Part shown: positions 57,178-64,000 of the stretch, in pieces | Layout of the letters: the number at the start of each line of letters is the position of its first letter | Position numbering within the stretch: position 1 is the stretch's first letter | Assembly (NCBI GenBank): GCA_963675935.2 | Contig: CAXXPV010000003.1 | Coordinates: forward strand, 1,178,001-1,242,000 | DNA: 64,000 bases | Direction of reading: 5' to 3' | DNA from: G963675935 sp963675935 | GTDB lineage: Bacteria > Planctomycetota > Planctomycetia > Pirellulales > Thermoguttaceae | Program-made: the position numbers and the translations under genes | Notes under the pieces: model-generated | The model's database searches: none | What the model was told of the DNA's origin: nothing | Seen by the model: only the letters and a program-made list of their open reading frames with translations

Positions 57178-59421
57178 ATGGTCACCCTGCAAGACAGTCT
57201 GTTGTCGAGTTCCGCCCGGAAGACGCCCATCCGGAAGCGGCCGGACCTCATCGCGCAAAGGCAGCACTATCTCGGACGCACCTACTGGGTCGTGAAAGAC
57301 CCCATCGGTCTGAACTACTACCGATTTCAGGAGGAAGAATACGCCATCTTGCAGTGGCTCGACGGCCACACGAGCCTCGACGAGATCAAGGAGCGGTTCG
57401 AGGAGGAGTTTCCCCCGCAAAAAATCACGCTCGAAGAGTTGCAGCAATTTTTGGGCATGTTGCACCGCAGCGGGCTGGTCGTGGCCGACGTCCACGGCCA
57501 AGGCCACGAACTCCGCAAACGCCGCGACGAACGCAAGCGCAAGATGCTGCTGGCCGCCGCGAGCAACATCCTTTGCATCCGCTTCAAGGGTTTTGATCCC
57601 GAGAGGTTCCTCAACTGGCTCTATCCGAAAATCCGTTGGTTGTTCTCGCCCGCAAGCGCGATCCTGTGTATGCTGTTGGCCCTGTCGGCCGGCACGCTCG
57701 TGGCGGTCGAGTTCGACGTATTCCGCTCGAAACTTCCTGAATTCCAGCAGTTTTTTAGCATTCACAACGCCTTCCTGCTGGCCGCGGTGCTGGGCGTCAC
57801 CAAGGTTTTTCACGAGTTCGGCCACGGGCTGATGTGCAAGCATTTCGGCGGCGAGTGTCACGAAATGGGCGTCATGGTTCTCGTGCTGACGCCCTGCCTC
57901 TACTGCAACGTCTCCGACTCGTGGATGTTGCCGAGCAAATGGCAGCGGGCGGCCATCGGCGCGGCGGGCATCATCGTCGAAGTGGTGTTGGCCTCGATCG
58001 CCACGTTCCTCTGGTGGTTCTCCACGCCGGGGCTGTTCCACAACCTCTGCCTGAACGTCATGTTCATCTCGTCGATCACGACGATCGTTTTCAACGCCAA
58101 CCCCCTGCTGCGCTACGACGGCTACTACGTCCTGGCTGATTTGATGGAAATTCCCAATCTGCGTCAGAAGGCAACGACCATCCTCACGCGAAAACTAGGC
58201 GAGTGGTGCTTGGGGCTGGAGCCGCCCGACGACCCGTTTTTGCCCCAGCGAAATCAGGTGTTTTTCGCATTGTATTCGGTGGCGGCGGGCATTTATCGCT
58301 GGGTGGTGGCCCTCTCGATTTGCATGTTTCTCTACAAGTTGTTTCAATCGTATCATTTGCAGTTCGTCGGTCAGCTCATGGTGGCGATGTCGCTCTATGG
58401 GTTGCTCATCATGCCGCTTTGGCAGGCGGGAAAGTTTTTTTACGTGCCCGGGAGGATCGATCAAGTGAAAAAGCCGCGTTTTTACACTACGTTGGGCGTG
58501 GTCGTGGCGCTGTTGCTCGCGTTCCTCTTCCTGCCGCTGCCGAGCAGCGTCGTCTGTCCGCTGGAAATCCAAGCCCGCGGCGCCCATTCGGTTTACATCG
58601 ACGTGCCGGGCCGCTTGCTAAAAGTCGATGTGAAGGCCGGCCAATCGGTCGTCGAAGGCCAGCCGTTGGCCCAGCTTGAAAGCACCGAGGTCGATCTCGA
58701 AGTCGCCAAGGTCGAAGGCAGCGTTCGCGAGTGCGAAGTGAAGTGGAAGAATTTGATGCAGCAAAGTTTCCGCGACCGGAGGGCCACGGCCCAAATTCCC
58801 CAGGTCCGCGAGGCGCTTGACGCACTGAACGCCCAGTTGGCGGAAAAACGAACGGACCAACAGCGGTTGCATTTGGTGGCCCCCGCCGCGGGAACGGTTC
58901 TGCCGCCGCCCCTGACGCCGCATCGCGACGACCCCGACGAAAGGCTCGCCTCCTGGTCCGGCACCCCGCTCGACACGGAAAACCTCGGCGCCTATCTCGA
59001 ACCAGGCGTGATGTTCTGCCAGGTCGGCGATCCCAACAAACTCGAAGCCGTTTTGGTTATCGACCAGACCGACCGGAACATGATTCGACCCGGCCAGCGC
59101 GTCGAACTGAAGATCGAGGGCTTTGCCTCGCCCACCTACACCATCCACAGCGAAATCGCCAACGTCGCCGAAGAGCAGCTAAAGGTCGTTCCGCGGCGTC
59201 TGTCCAACAAATCGCAGGGCGAACTGCCGACGAAGACCGATCCGTCGGGCGTGGAACGGCCCATGAGCACTTCGTATCAGGCCAGCGCGCCATTAGACAA
59301 CGACGAAGGGTTATTGCTGTTGGGCCTTCGCGGCCAGGCCCGCATCCACACCGATCCGATTTCGCTCGGCGCCCGTCTCTGGCGGCTGTTGACCCACACG
59401 TTCAATTTCAAGCTGGGATAA
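57178..59421 (+). CDS. PqqD-like/M50 metalloprotease/HlyD fusion membrane protein
   Basis: A 747-residue protein. An N-terminal PqqD-like winged helix spans about residues 28-100 (YWVVKDPIGLNYYRFQEEEY, AILQWLDGHTSLDEIKERF). A site-2-protease (M50) core follows with the zinc motif KVFHEFGHGLMCKHFG (His about 212 and 216) and the second motif NANPLLRYDGYYVLADLME (Asp about 314), among about six membrane segments. The C-terminus is an HlyD-like lipoyl/coiled-coil/barrel unit (VPGRLLKVDVKAGQSVVEGQ, LVAPAAGTVLPPP, IRPGQRVELKIEG). All catalytic residues of M50 are kept. It is third in the GAF-HlyD, HlyD, M50 group. I infer a role in peptide or protein maturation coupled to export. ATG at 57178 is the probable start. 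Confidence 0.87.
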   Translation: MVTLQDSLLSSSARKTPIRKRPDLIAQRQHYLGRTYWVVKDPIGLNYYRFQEEEYAILQWLDGHTSLDEIKERFEEEFPPQKITLEELQQFLGMLHRSGLVVADVHGQGHELRKRRDERKRKMLLAAASNILCIRFKGFDPERFLNWLYPKIRWLFSPASAILCMLLALSAGTLVAVEFDVFRSKLPEFQQFFSIHNAFLLAAVLGVTKVFHEFGHGLMCKHFGGECHEMGVMVLVLTPCLYCNVSDSWMLPSKWQRAAIGAAGIIVEVVLASIATFLWWFSTPGLFHNLCLNVMFISSITTIVFNANPLLRYDGYYVLADLMEIPNLRQKATTILTRKLGEWCLGLEPPDDPFLPQRNQVFFALYSVAAGIYRWVVALSICMFLYKLFQSYHLQFVGQLMVAMSLYGLLIMPLWQAGKFFYVPGRIDQVKKPRFYTTLGVVVALLLAFLFLPLPSSVVCPLEIQARGAHSVYIDVPGRLLKVDVKAGQSVVEGQPLAQLESTEVDLEVAKVEGSVRECEVKWKNLMQQSFRDRRATAQIPQVREALDALNAQLAEKRTDQQRLHLVAPAAGTVLPPPLTPHRDDPDERLASWSGTPLDTENLGAYLEPGVMFCQVGDPNKLEAVLVIDQTDRNMIRPGQRVELKIEGFASPTYTIHSEIANVAEEQLKVVPRRLSNKSQGELPTKTDPSGVERPMSTSYQASAPLDNDEGLLLLGLRGQARIHTDPISLGARLWRLLTHTFNFKLG

Positions 59422-59478
59422 ACTAGTGGCTAGTGAATAAACCGCTTGCGGTTTCGCAATGGCCAATCCCACTAACCA

Positions 59479-60750
59479 CTAGCCACTAACCACCAGTTCC
59501 TTCAAATTCCCCTTCGCGTCGAACGGCAACTCCCTGAGCGGCGTGAGAATTTCCAACTCGCCGCGCTGCCGCGCCTCGTCGAGATACGCCGCCGCGCATT
59601 CCATCTCGCCCAAATGCAGCGTGTCGGAGATCCAAAGCAGCCGGGCGTCGGGCGGCTTGGCCAGCCCGATCGTCCGCAGCGCCGCCGAGAGCATTTCGCG
59701 ATCGGTCGCATAGTCTAGCGGCGTCATCACCGCCGCAATATGCCCGGAAATCAGGCCATTGAGCCGCGTCGCCGACCAGTCGATGCGTTCGAGCAATTGC
59801 GAACGGCAAAACTCGGCGATGCCAAGGCCAATGGCGTTTCCGCGTGACGCCTCGGTCAAATCGCGCACGGCGATTCGCTTGATCTTCGGAAATTCGTCGG
59901 CCACGGCTTTGTGGTCGTTGAACTTTCGGCCCACGACGTTTGGATCGAGGCCCGTCCCGCTGATTTCCTTCCCGATGCGGTCAATGAGAAGCACATCGGC
60001 GGTTTGGAACGGCAGCCGCGGCATCAACTGTTTGGCCAACGCAAGCAGTTCCGATTCGCGGTCGAAAAACTGTTCGGGCTTGACGGCCTCGATTCTTGCG
60101 GTTTGTTCGTAGGCGTTTTCGACGATGCCCACGCCGGCCAGCACACGGCATCGGGCGAGCACTTCGGCCGCCGCGCCGCGGACGACCCGGTCGAACCCAA
60201 AATCCTGGATCGCGCGGTGATAGATCGTCGCTCCCTCGCACTTGCCCAGGCCGATCAAGAGCATTTTCATCAGGCCGCTTTCGATGGGGCCGGCGAACCC
60301 GGTGTGCGGCTTCACTCGATTGCACACGACGATGCCGTCGGCCGCGAACGCCTCGCGATCGAAGTGCAGCGGAAAGCCGTCGGACGCTTGACCAATCACG
60401 ACCGTCTCGACGCTCGAACGGATGGGGCAGCCGACGAACGCCTCGGTCATTCCATAGCTTTCGACGATTTTTCGCTGACCCTCGGCGCTGCCGCCGCCGT
60501 GGCTGCCCATCGCCGGCACAATGAACGGGCAAGCCCCGAGCGATTTTAGATGTTCGACGATGGCCCGGGTAATCTCGGCGATGTTGGCGATGCCCCGGCT
60601 TCCGGCCGTGACGGCGATGGAGTCGCCCGGCTTCACTTTCCTGTCGAGTTCGAGCCTGGCGAGCTGCGCATGGACTTCCCCCGGCACGTCCTCAACTGAA
60701 GCGGCGTCGAATGTTTGACGCAGTCGGAAGGTTTGGGGAAACATGCTCAT
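59479..60750 (-). CDS. LarA/DUF2088-like protein (putative nickel-pincer-type isomerase family)
   Basis: A 423-residue protein. KPGDSIAVTAGSRGIANIAE near residue 40, PFIVPAMGSHGGGSAEGQRK, GIVVCNRVKPHTGFAGPIES and GLMKMLLIGLGKCEGATIYH match the lactate-racemase-N-terminal (LarA/DUF2088) and related iron-sulfur DUF362-like proteins. LarA uses a nickel pincer nucleotide to racemise or epimerise 2-hydroxy acids. Many planctomycete homologues are of unknown substrate. The HxxxH-like histidines of LarA that bind nickel cannot be assigned with confidence. No larB, larC or larE is nearby. The start is ATG at 60750, or 60744 two codons later. A family D repeat lies directly upstream. Confidence 0.7.
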   Translation of the reverse strand: MSMFPQTFRLRQTFDAASVEDVPGEVHAQLARLELDRKVKPGDSIAVTAGSRGIANIAEITRAIVEHLKSLGACPFIVPAMGSHGGGSAEGQRKIVESYGMTEAFVGCPIRSSVETVVIGQASDGFPLHFDREAFAADGIVVCNRVKPHTGFAGPIESGLMKMLLIGLGKCEGATIYHRAIQDFGFDRVVRGAAAEVLARCRVLAGVGIVENAYEQTARIEAVKPEQFFDRESELLALAKQLMPRLPFQTADVLLIDRIGKEISGTGLDPNVVGRKFNDHKAVADEFPKIKRIAVRDLTEASRGNAIGLGIAEFCRSQLLERIDWSATRLNGLISGHIAAVMTPLDYATDREMLSAALRTIGLAKPPDARLLWISDTLHLGEMECAAAYLDEARQRGELEILTPLRELPFDAKGNLKELVVSG

Positions 60751-60759
60751 CTGTTCATC

Positions 60760-60895
60760 AATAGCCGGGGGCCAACGGCCCGCGGAGGATAGCGAGAAAA
60801 CACCGCGATTCATCGAGTGGGCGCAACGTCATCAAACTTCTTCATTAAATCGTAAGTCCGCTCGTCTTCCGCGGGCCGTTGGCCCCCGGCTATTG
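60760..60895. repeat. Family D inverted repeat, complete
   Basis: AATAGCCGGGGGCCAACGGC and CGGGCCGTTGGCCCCCGGCT form perfect arms of more than 20 bp, with about 85 bp between them. It lies between the LarA-like gene start and the methylase stop. Confidence 0.85.
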
Positions 60896-60921
60896 TTCTT
60901 CTCTCTTTCAACACCAAATTT

Positions 60922-61863
60922 CTATTCCCCCAGCAGCGGCTTGCTCTTGTTCGTCTTCAGCAACACGCGATGCTTTCGCATCTTCGGCACGTCCGGCGTC
61001 GCCGGGGCGCTCGTCACCGGATCGGCCGCGCCGTCCAACAACGCGCCGACGTGGGTCTCTTGAAGCCGTGACTTGATCCGCGTTACGTAATTCTCCGACA
61101 ACTCGAACCCGATCCATTGCCGATCGAGCTTTTTGGCCACGACCAACGTCGTTCCGCTGCCGCCGAACGGGTCCAACACGATCTCCTTCGGATTCGAACA
61201 ACTTCGGATGATTCGCCCCAAAAGCTGCTCCGGCATCTGGCAGCCGTGAAATCCCTCGCGCTCCTTGAACGTGCCCGCCACGCGCGAAAAAAACCATACG
61301 TCGTCCGTCGGCTTGAAACCGTCGGGCGCGTCTTGCGGACGCAAAATCCACGTGTTGTCGGGCAATCGCCCCTTCGAGTTCGCTCGCTTGTCGCCATAGA
61401 CCAACTGCCGGGCCGAAGGAACTCGCACCGCCGGATCGTCGGCATTGAATGTGAATTGCTTGGGGTCTTTCACGAAATGGAACAGATGCGTGTGCGACCG
61501 GCTGAACGCCCGGGCGCAGTTCACGCCGAACGTGTAGTACCAAATCACCCAGCTTCGGCAGAAGAACCCTAGATCGCGGCAAGCCGAGACCTTCAACTCG
61601 GCGGCGTATTCGTCACCAATGGCCAGCCAGAACGTGCCGTCGGGCTTCAGGGCCCGGTGGACGCCGGCCATCCATCGCCGATTCCAGTCGATGTATTCGT
61701 CGCCGTCGCGCTGGTCGTGGTAGACATCGTACTTATAGCCGATGTTGAACGGGGGATCGGCGAAGACCAGATCGACGCTGCCGGGCTCGACCTGTTCGAG
61801 CAGTTCAATGCAATCGCCCTGATGGATTTTATTGATTGCAAGTCCCAAAATCGCATTTTCCAA
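60922..61863 (-). CDS. Solitary DNA methyltransferase, beta-class
   Basis: A 313-residue protein of the D12/N6_N4 methylase type with catalytic motif IV first: VDLVFADPPFNIGY (DPPF at residues 36-39). AdoMet motif I comes near the end: EIVLDPFGGSGTTLVVAKKL. HLFHFVKDP and FGVNCARAFSRSHTHLF lie between. This order is beta-class, as in CcrM-like or RsrI-like enzymes. It methylates adenine N6 or cytosine N4. No endonuclease gene is adjacent, so it may be epigenetic or protective. Start ATG at 61863. The C-terminal 40 residues (GALLDGAADPVTSAPATPDV onward) are a basic tail. The target sequence cannot be inferred. Confidence 0.88.
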   Translation of the reverse strand: MENAILGLAINKIHQGDCIELLEQVEPGSVDLVFADPPFNIGYKYDVYHDQRDGDEYIDWNRRWMAGVHRALKPDGTFWLAIGDEYAAELKVSACRDLGFFCRSWVIWYYTFGVNCARAFSRSHTHLFHFVKDPKQFTFNADDPAVRVPSARQLVYGDKRANSKGRLPDNTWILRPQDAPDGFKPTDDVWFFSRVAGTFKEREGFHGCQMPEQLLGRIIRSCSNPKEIVLDPFGGSGTTLVVAKKLDRQWIGFELSENYVTRIKSRLQETHVGALLDGAADPVTSAPATPDVPKMRKHRVLLKTNKSKPLLGE

Positions 61864-61926
61864 GATGTTTTACGGAATATCGGATAACCAAGTGATACCC
61901 GATTTTATGCGATCGCGCAAGGTCCC

Positions 61927-62182
61927 CCAGTAGGTCCCGCCTTCCGGGTGGGACGTTAATTGGTTTCTGTTGCGGAAAGAGGCGGTTGGCCGGATTGTCG
62001 CCTTTCGCTCCGCGAAAGCAGCGATGAATTCGCGCTACTTTCGCGGAGCGAAAGGCGACAAAAGGCTTTCAGCAACAGAAACTAATTAGTGCGGCAGTAC
62101 AGTAGCAGTGCAACCGCCCCCCCCAACGCCGTGCATAAGGAGTCCCCAAAAAAAGTCCCGCCCGGCAGGCGGGACCTACTGG
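61927..62182. mobile_element. Nested palindromic elements
   Basis: The outer ends CCAGTAGGTCCCGCCTTCCG (61927) and CGGCAGGCGGGACCTACTGG (62163-62182) are inverted repeats. Inside lies a second element with ends AATTGGTTTCTGTTGCGG (61958) and CAGCAACAGAAACTAATT (62070-62087). Inside that lies a third palindrome, GTCGCCTTTCGCTCCGCG paired with CGCGGAGCGAAAGGCGAC. The block sits between the methylase start and the FHA gene stop. Confidence 0.82.
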
Positions 62183-62185
62183 AAC

Positions 62186-64000
62186 CTACTCCTTCGGGGC
62201 ATCCGGCGCGACGTCGTGAGAAGCTTCGGACGACGAATCGCGACGCCCGAGATCGATGCTGCCCGACTTGTCGATAATCAGCCGGCCGGTCAATAGAGCG
62301 TATTGCACGCCCCAGTAGATCGCCACCAAAATGGCCGCCAGGGCGGAATAGAAGGTCATTTCCCAGACGCCATATCGCATCCACAACCAAAGCAGCAATA
62401 CGCCGGCGAACAGTCCCACGCCCGCTACCGCCAACTTCGAGTAAATCGTGTGAATCAATACTTTTCGAGCATGGTGTCCAATGGCGCTGCGGGCCGACAA
62501 ATTGGCCAGTTCCCGAAACGCCGACATGTCGGTCCGATTCTCCGGCGGCTTCGCTCGCGGCCGAGTCTCATTCGGATCAAAACCATTCGGGGCCAAGGAC
62601 ATTGGAGACGCAGCCTGCGACTCTGCCGACTCGACAGTAGATGCCGTCACAGCGTTCGCGGCCTCATTGGTCGCCTTTCGCGGAGTTGTCTTGCTCGACG
62701 GCGCCGGGGCGCCCGAGTCTGGGCGAATCCGTTGCATGAGCCGATCCATATAGTCGTCGATCGACTCCTCCTTGCCTTCTCCTTCTTCTTCTCGCCCTTT
62801 GGGAGAAACGCCTCCGGTGTAGGCGGCTTCCTCCCTTCGCCCCAGGGGAGAAGGGCCGGGAACAACTTCCTCTCCTCGCGCTATGGGAGAGGGGCCGGGG
62901 GTGAGGGCTGCTTCCTCGTCCTCCGCCTTATTAAGCTTCACTCCGATCCGTCGGAATACGTCGTCCAAATCGACCGGCGCTCGTTCCGAAGACGCCGCAA
63001 CCGGCTGAACCTGCGATTCTTGTGGTTCTTGTGTCTCTAGTCTCGCGGATTCGGGCTGCGCAACGAATTCAGCCTGCTGCCGTTCCCATTGCCGGAGTTC
63101 TTCCGCCAACGTGTTCCGTTCGGCGGCCAAGGTTTCTTGTTCAGTCGTCAACGTGTTCCGTTCGGCGGCCAAGGTTTCTTGTTCAGTCGTCAACGTGTTC
63201 CGTTCGGCGGCCAAGGTTTCTTGTTCAGTCGCCAGCGTGTTCCGTTCGGCCTTCAAGGCGTTTTGTTCAACGGCCAGCGCATCGCGCTCGGCGGCCAATG
63301 CCTTTTTTTCAGTTTCGAGCTTGGCGATTTCATCCGTAAGCTGTTTGCGTTCGGCTTCCCCGGCTCCTTGAACCTTGCCGCGTTCGGTTTCCCATTCGCG
63401 CCGCTCGGCAGCCAGGGCGTTTCGCTCGGCATTCAATGCGTTTTGCTCGGCGCCCAGCGTGTATCGCTCGGCTGCCAGGGTATTTTGTTCCAATTCGAGC
63501 TTGGCCAGTCGAGCGGCAAGCTGTTTGCAATCGTCGTCCGCGGTCCGTTGAATCTCGTCGCGTTCGGCTTCCCATTCGCGCCGCTCGGCGGCCAAGGCGT
63601 TTTGGTCAGTTTCAAGCTTGGCCAACTGAGCGGCAAGCTGTTGGCGTTCGGCGGCGACGCGTCGAATCTCACCGTCTTCGATTTTCGGCCTTTCCGCCGC
63701 TGTCGTCGCTCCGACGCCGAGCACCTCGAGTTCGATCGGGCCAATGCCAAGTCGGTCGCCGGGCGAAAGGACGGCGTCGCTGAACGCCTGATGGTTCAGC
63801 CGGGTGTCGGGCGACCAGCATCGAACGATCGTGCCCGTGCGACCGCGAAGCAGCAGGCAATGCAACGGCCCAACGCCGGCGGCCCGAAGGCGGAGTGTGC
63901 ATTGCGGCCCGGAGCCGATCGTGCATTTAGTCGATTTCAGACGAACGATCTGACCATTTCGCGAGGATCCACAAATTCGCAGAACGAAATCGCCACTCGA
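62186..64000 (-). CDS. FHA-domain coiled-coil membrane protein (start beyond window)
   Basis: At least 604 residues, open to the window edge. The N-terminal visible part is an FHA domain (NGQIVRLKSTKCTIGSGPQC, GPLHCLLLRGRTGTIVR, GDRLGIGPIELEVL), a phosphothreonine-binding fold. A coiled coil of about 200 residues follows, built of heptads such as LAAERNTLTTEQETLAAER, including three near-identical 42-bp DNA repeats at 63111-63236. A Pro/Glu-rich stretch with in-frame family C repeats (LTPGPSPIARGEEVVPGP) leads to two C-terminal membrane segments (LAVAGVGLFAGVLLLWLWM, FYSALAAILVAIYWGVQYAL). The gene ends 3 bp after a nested palindromic block. It may be a phospho-dependent scaffold at the membrane. 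Confidence 0.82.
   Translation of the reverse strand, partial: SSGDFVLRICGSSRNGQIVRLKSTKCTIGSGPQCTLRLRAAGVGPLHCLLLRGRTGTIVRCWSPDTRLNHQAFSDAVLSPGDRLGIGPIELEVLGVGATTAAERPKIEDGEIRRVAAERQQLAAQLAKLETDQNALAAERREWEAERDEIQRTADDDCKQLAARLAKLELEQNTLAAERYTLGAEQNALNAERNALAAERREWETERGKVQGAGEAERKQLTDEIAKLETEKKALAAERDALAVEQNALKAERNTLATEQETLAAERNTLTTEQETLAAERNTLTTEQETLAAERNTLAEELRQWERQQAEFVAQPESARLETQEPQESQVQPVAASSERAPVDLDDVFRRIGVKLNKAEDEEAALTPGPSPIARGEEVVPGPSPLGRREEAAYTGGVSPKGREEEGEGKEESIDDYMDRLMQRIRPDSGAPAPSSKTTPRKATNEAANAVTASTVESAESQAASPMSLAPNGFDPNETRPRAKPPENRTDMSAFRELANLSARSAIGHHARKVLIHTIYSKLAVAGVGLFAGVLLLWLWMRYGVWEMTFYSALAAILVAIYWGVQYALLTGRLIIDKSGSIDLGRRDSSSEASHDVAPDAPKE
62788..62909. repeat. Family C repeats inside the FHA gene
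   Basis: Three adjacent units of the CCCTTCTCCCC/GGGAGAGGGGCCGGGGG type are read on the minus strand as LTPGPSPIARGE, VPGPSPLGRREE and GGVSPKGREEE. The family is the same as the one inside the KAS-like and FecR-like genes. Confidence 0.75.

Noticed and set aside
1..64000. tRNA or rRNA genes
   Set aside because: No cloverleaf-like segment or rRNA signature was recognised by eye; a covariance-model search would be needed to exclude one.

Overview
The window looks like chromosomal DNA of a planctomycete, probably of the Pirellulales type. The evidence is two DUF1559 pseudopilin-like proteins, an ECF sigma factor overlapping a FecR-type regulator, a PEP-CTERM protein, a TlpA-SHD1 fusion, a 92-residue membrane protein of a type I associate with planctomycetes, a GAF-HlyD/HlyD/M50 gene trio, and many dispersed palindromic repeats. 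No tRNA, rRNA, CRISPR array, intact prophage or replication origin was seen.

Layout. 0-12.5 kb holds mixed housekeeping and signalling genes: a truncated pabB, a small membrane protein, a BON-domain protein, two tandem GvpL/GvpF-type proteins without other gas vesicle genes, a leucine-rich-repeat protein, a CHASE-HD-GYP sensor, gnd and csrA, with relics of a HAD hydrolase and a dinD-like gene between them. 12.5-25.6 kb holds an MFS permease divergent from a Tat-exported sugar-isomerase-like protein, a 1634-residue hybrid histidine kinase with a separate Hpt protein, a divergent multi-receiver response regulator, a DUF1573 protein and a GH29 alpha-L-fucosidase. 25.7-28.5 kb is a decayed restriction-modification locus: an N6-adenine methylase, a C-terminal endonuclease remnant and two paralogous small proteins, one frameshifted. 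28.8-34 kb holds a class I amidotransferase-like protein lacking its nucleophile, a KAS III-like enzyme, a TlpA-SHD1 protein and a GspF-like protein.

34.7-47.0 kb is one long cobalamin locus headed by a cobalamin riboswitch and terminator: cobC-like, cobU, cobT, cobS, a cobD-cobQ fusion, cbiB, cobB/cbiA, btuF, btuC, btuD and a DUF1559 pilin-like gene that overlaps btuD by 4 nt. Many neighbours overlap by 4-8 nt. The set covers corrinoid import, late corrin-ring steps, side-chain attachment and nucleotide-loop assembly. The early corrin-ring genes and an adenosyltransferase are not in view.

47.1-64 kb holds a sugar-nucleotide epimerase, an IS remnant, a DUF1559 protein, a PEP-CTERM protein, the sigma/FecR pair, a three-gene secretion-like cluster (GAF-HlyD, HlyD, PqqD/M50/HlyD), a LarA-like protein, a second solitary DNA methylase and a coiled-coil FHA protein running off the window.

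The most unusual global feature is the set of at least six families of palindromic or MITE-like elements between genes. Copies of several families also lie in frame inside or at the ends of genes (cobB, the response regulator, cobC, cbiB, the KAS-like gene, fecR, the FHA gene). One MITE copy has its core inverted relative to its ends, and others are nested or interrupt gene relics.
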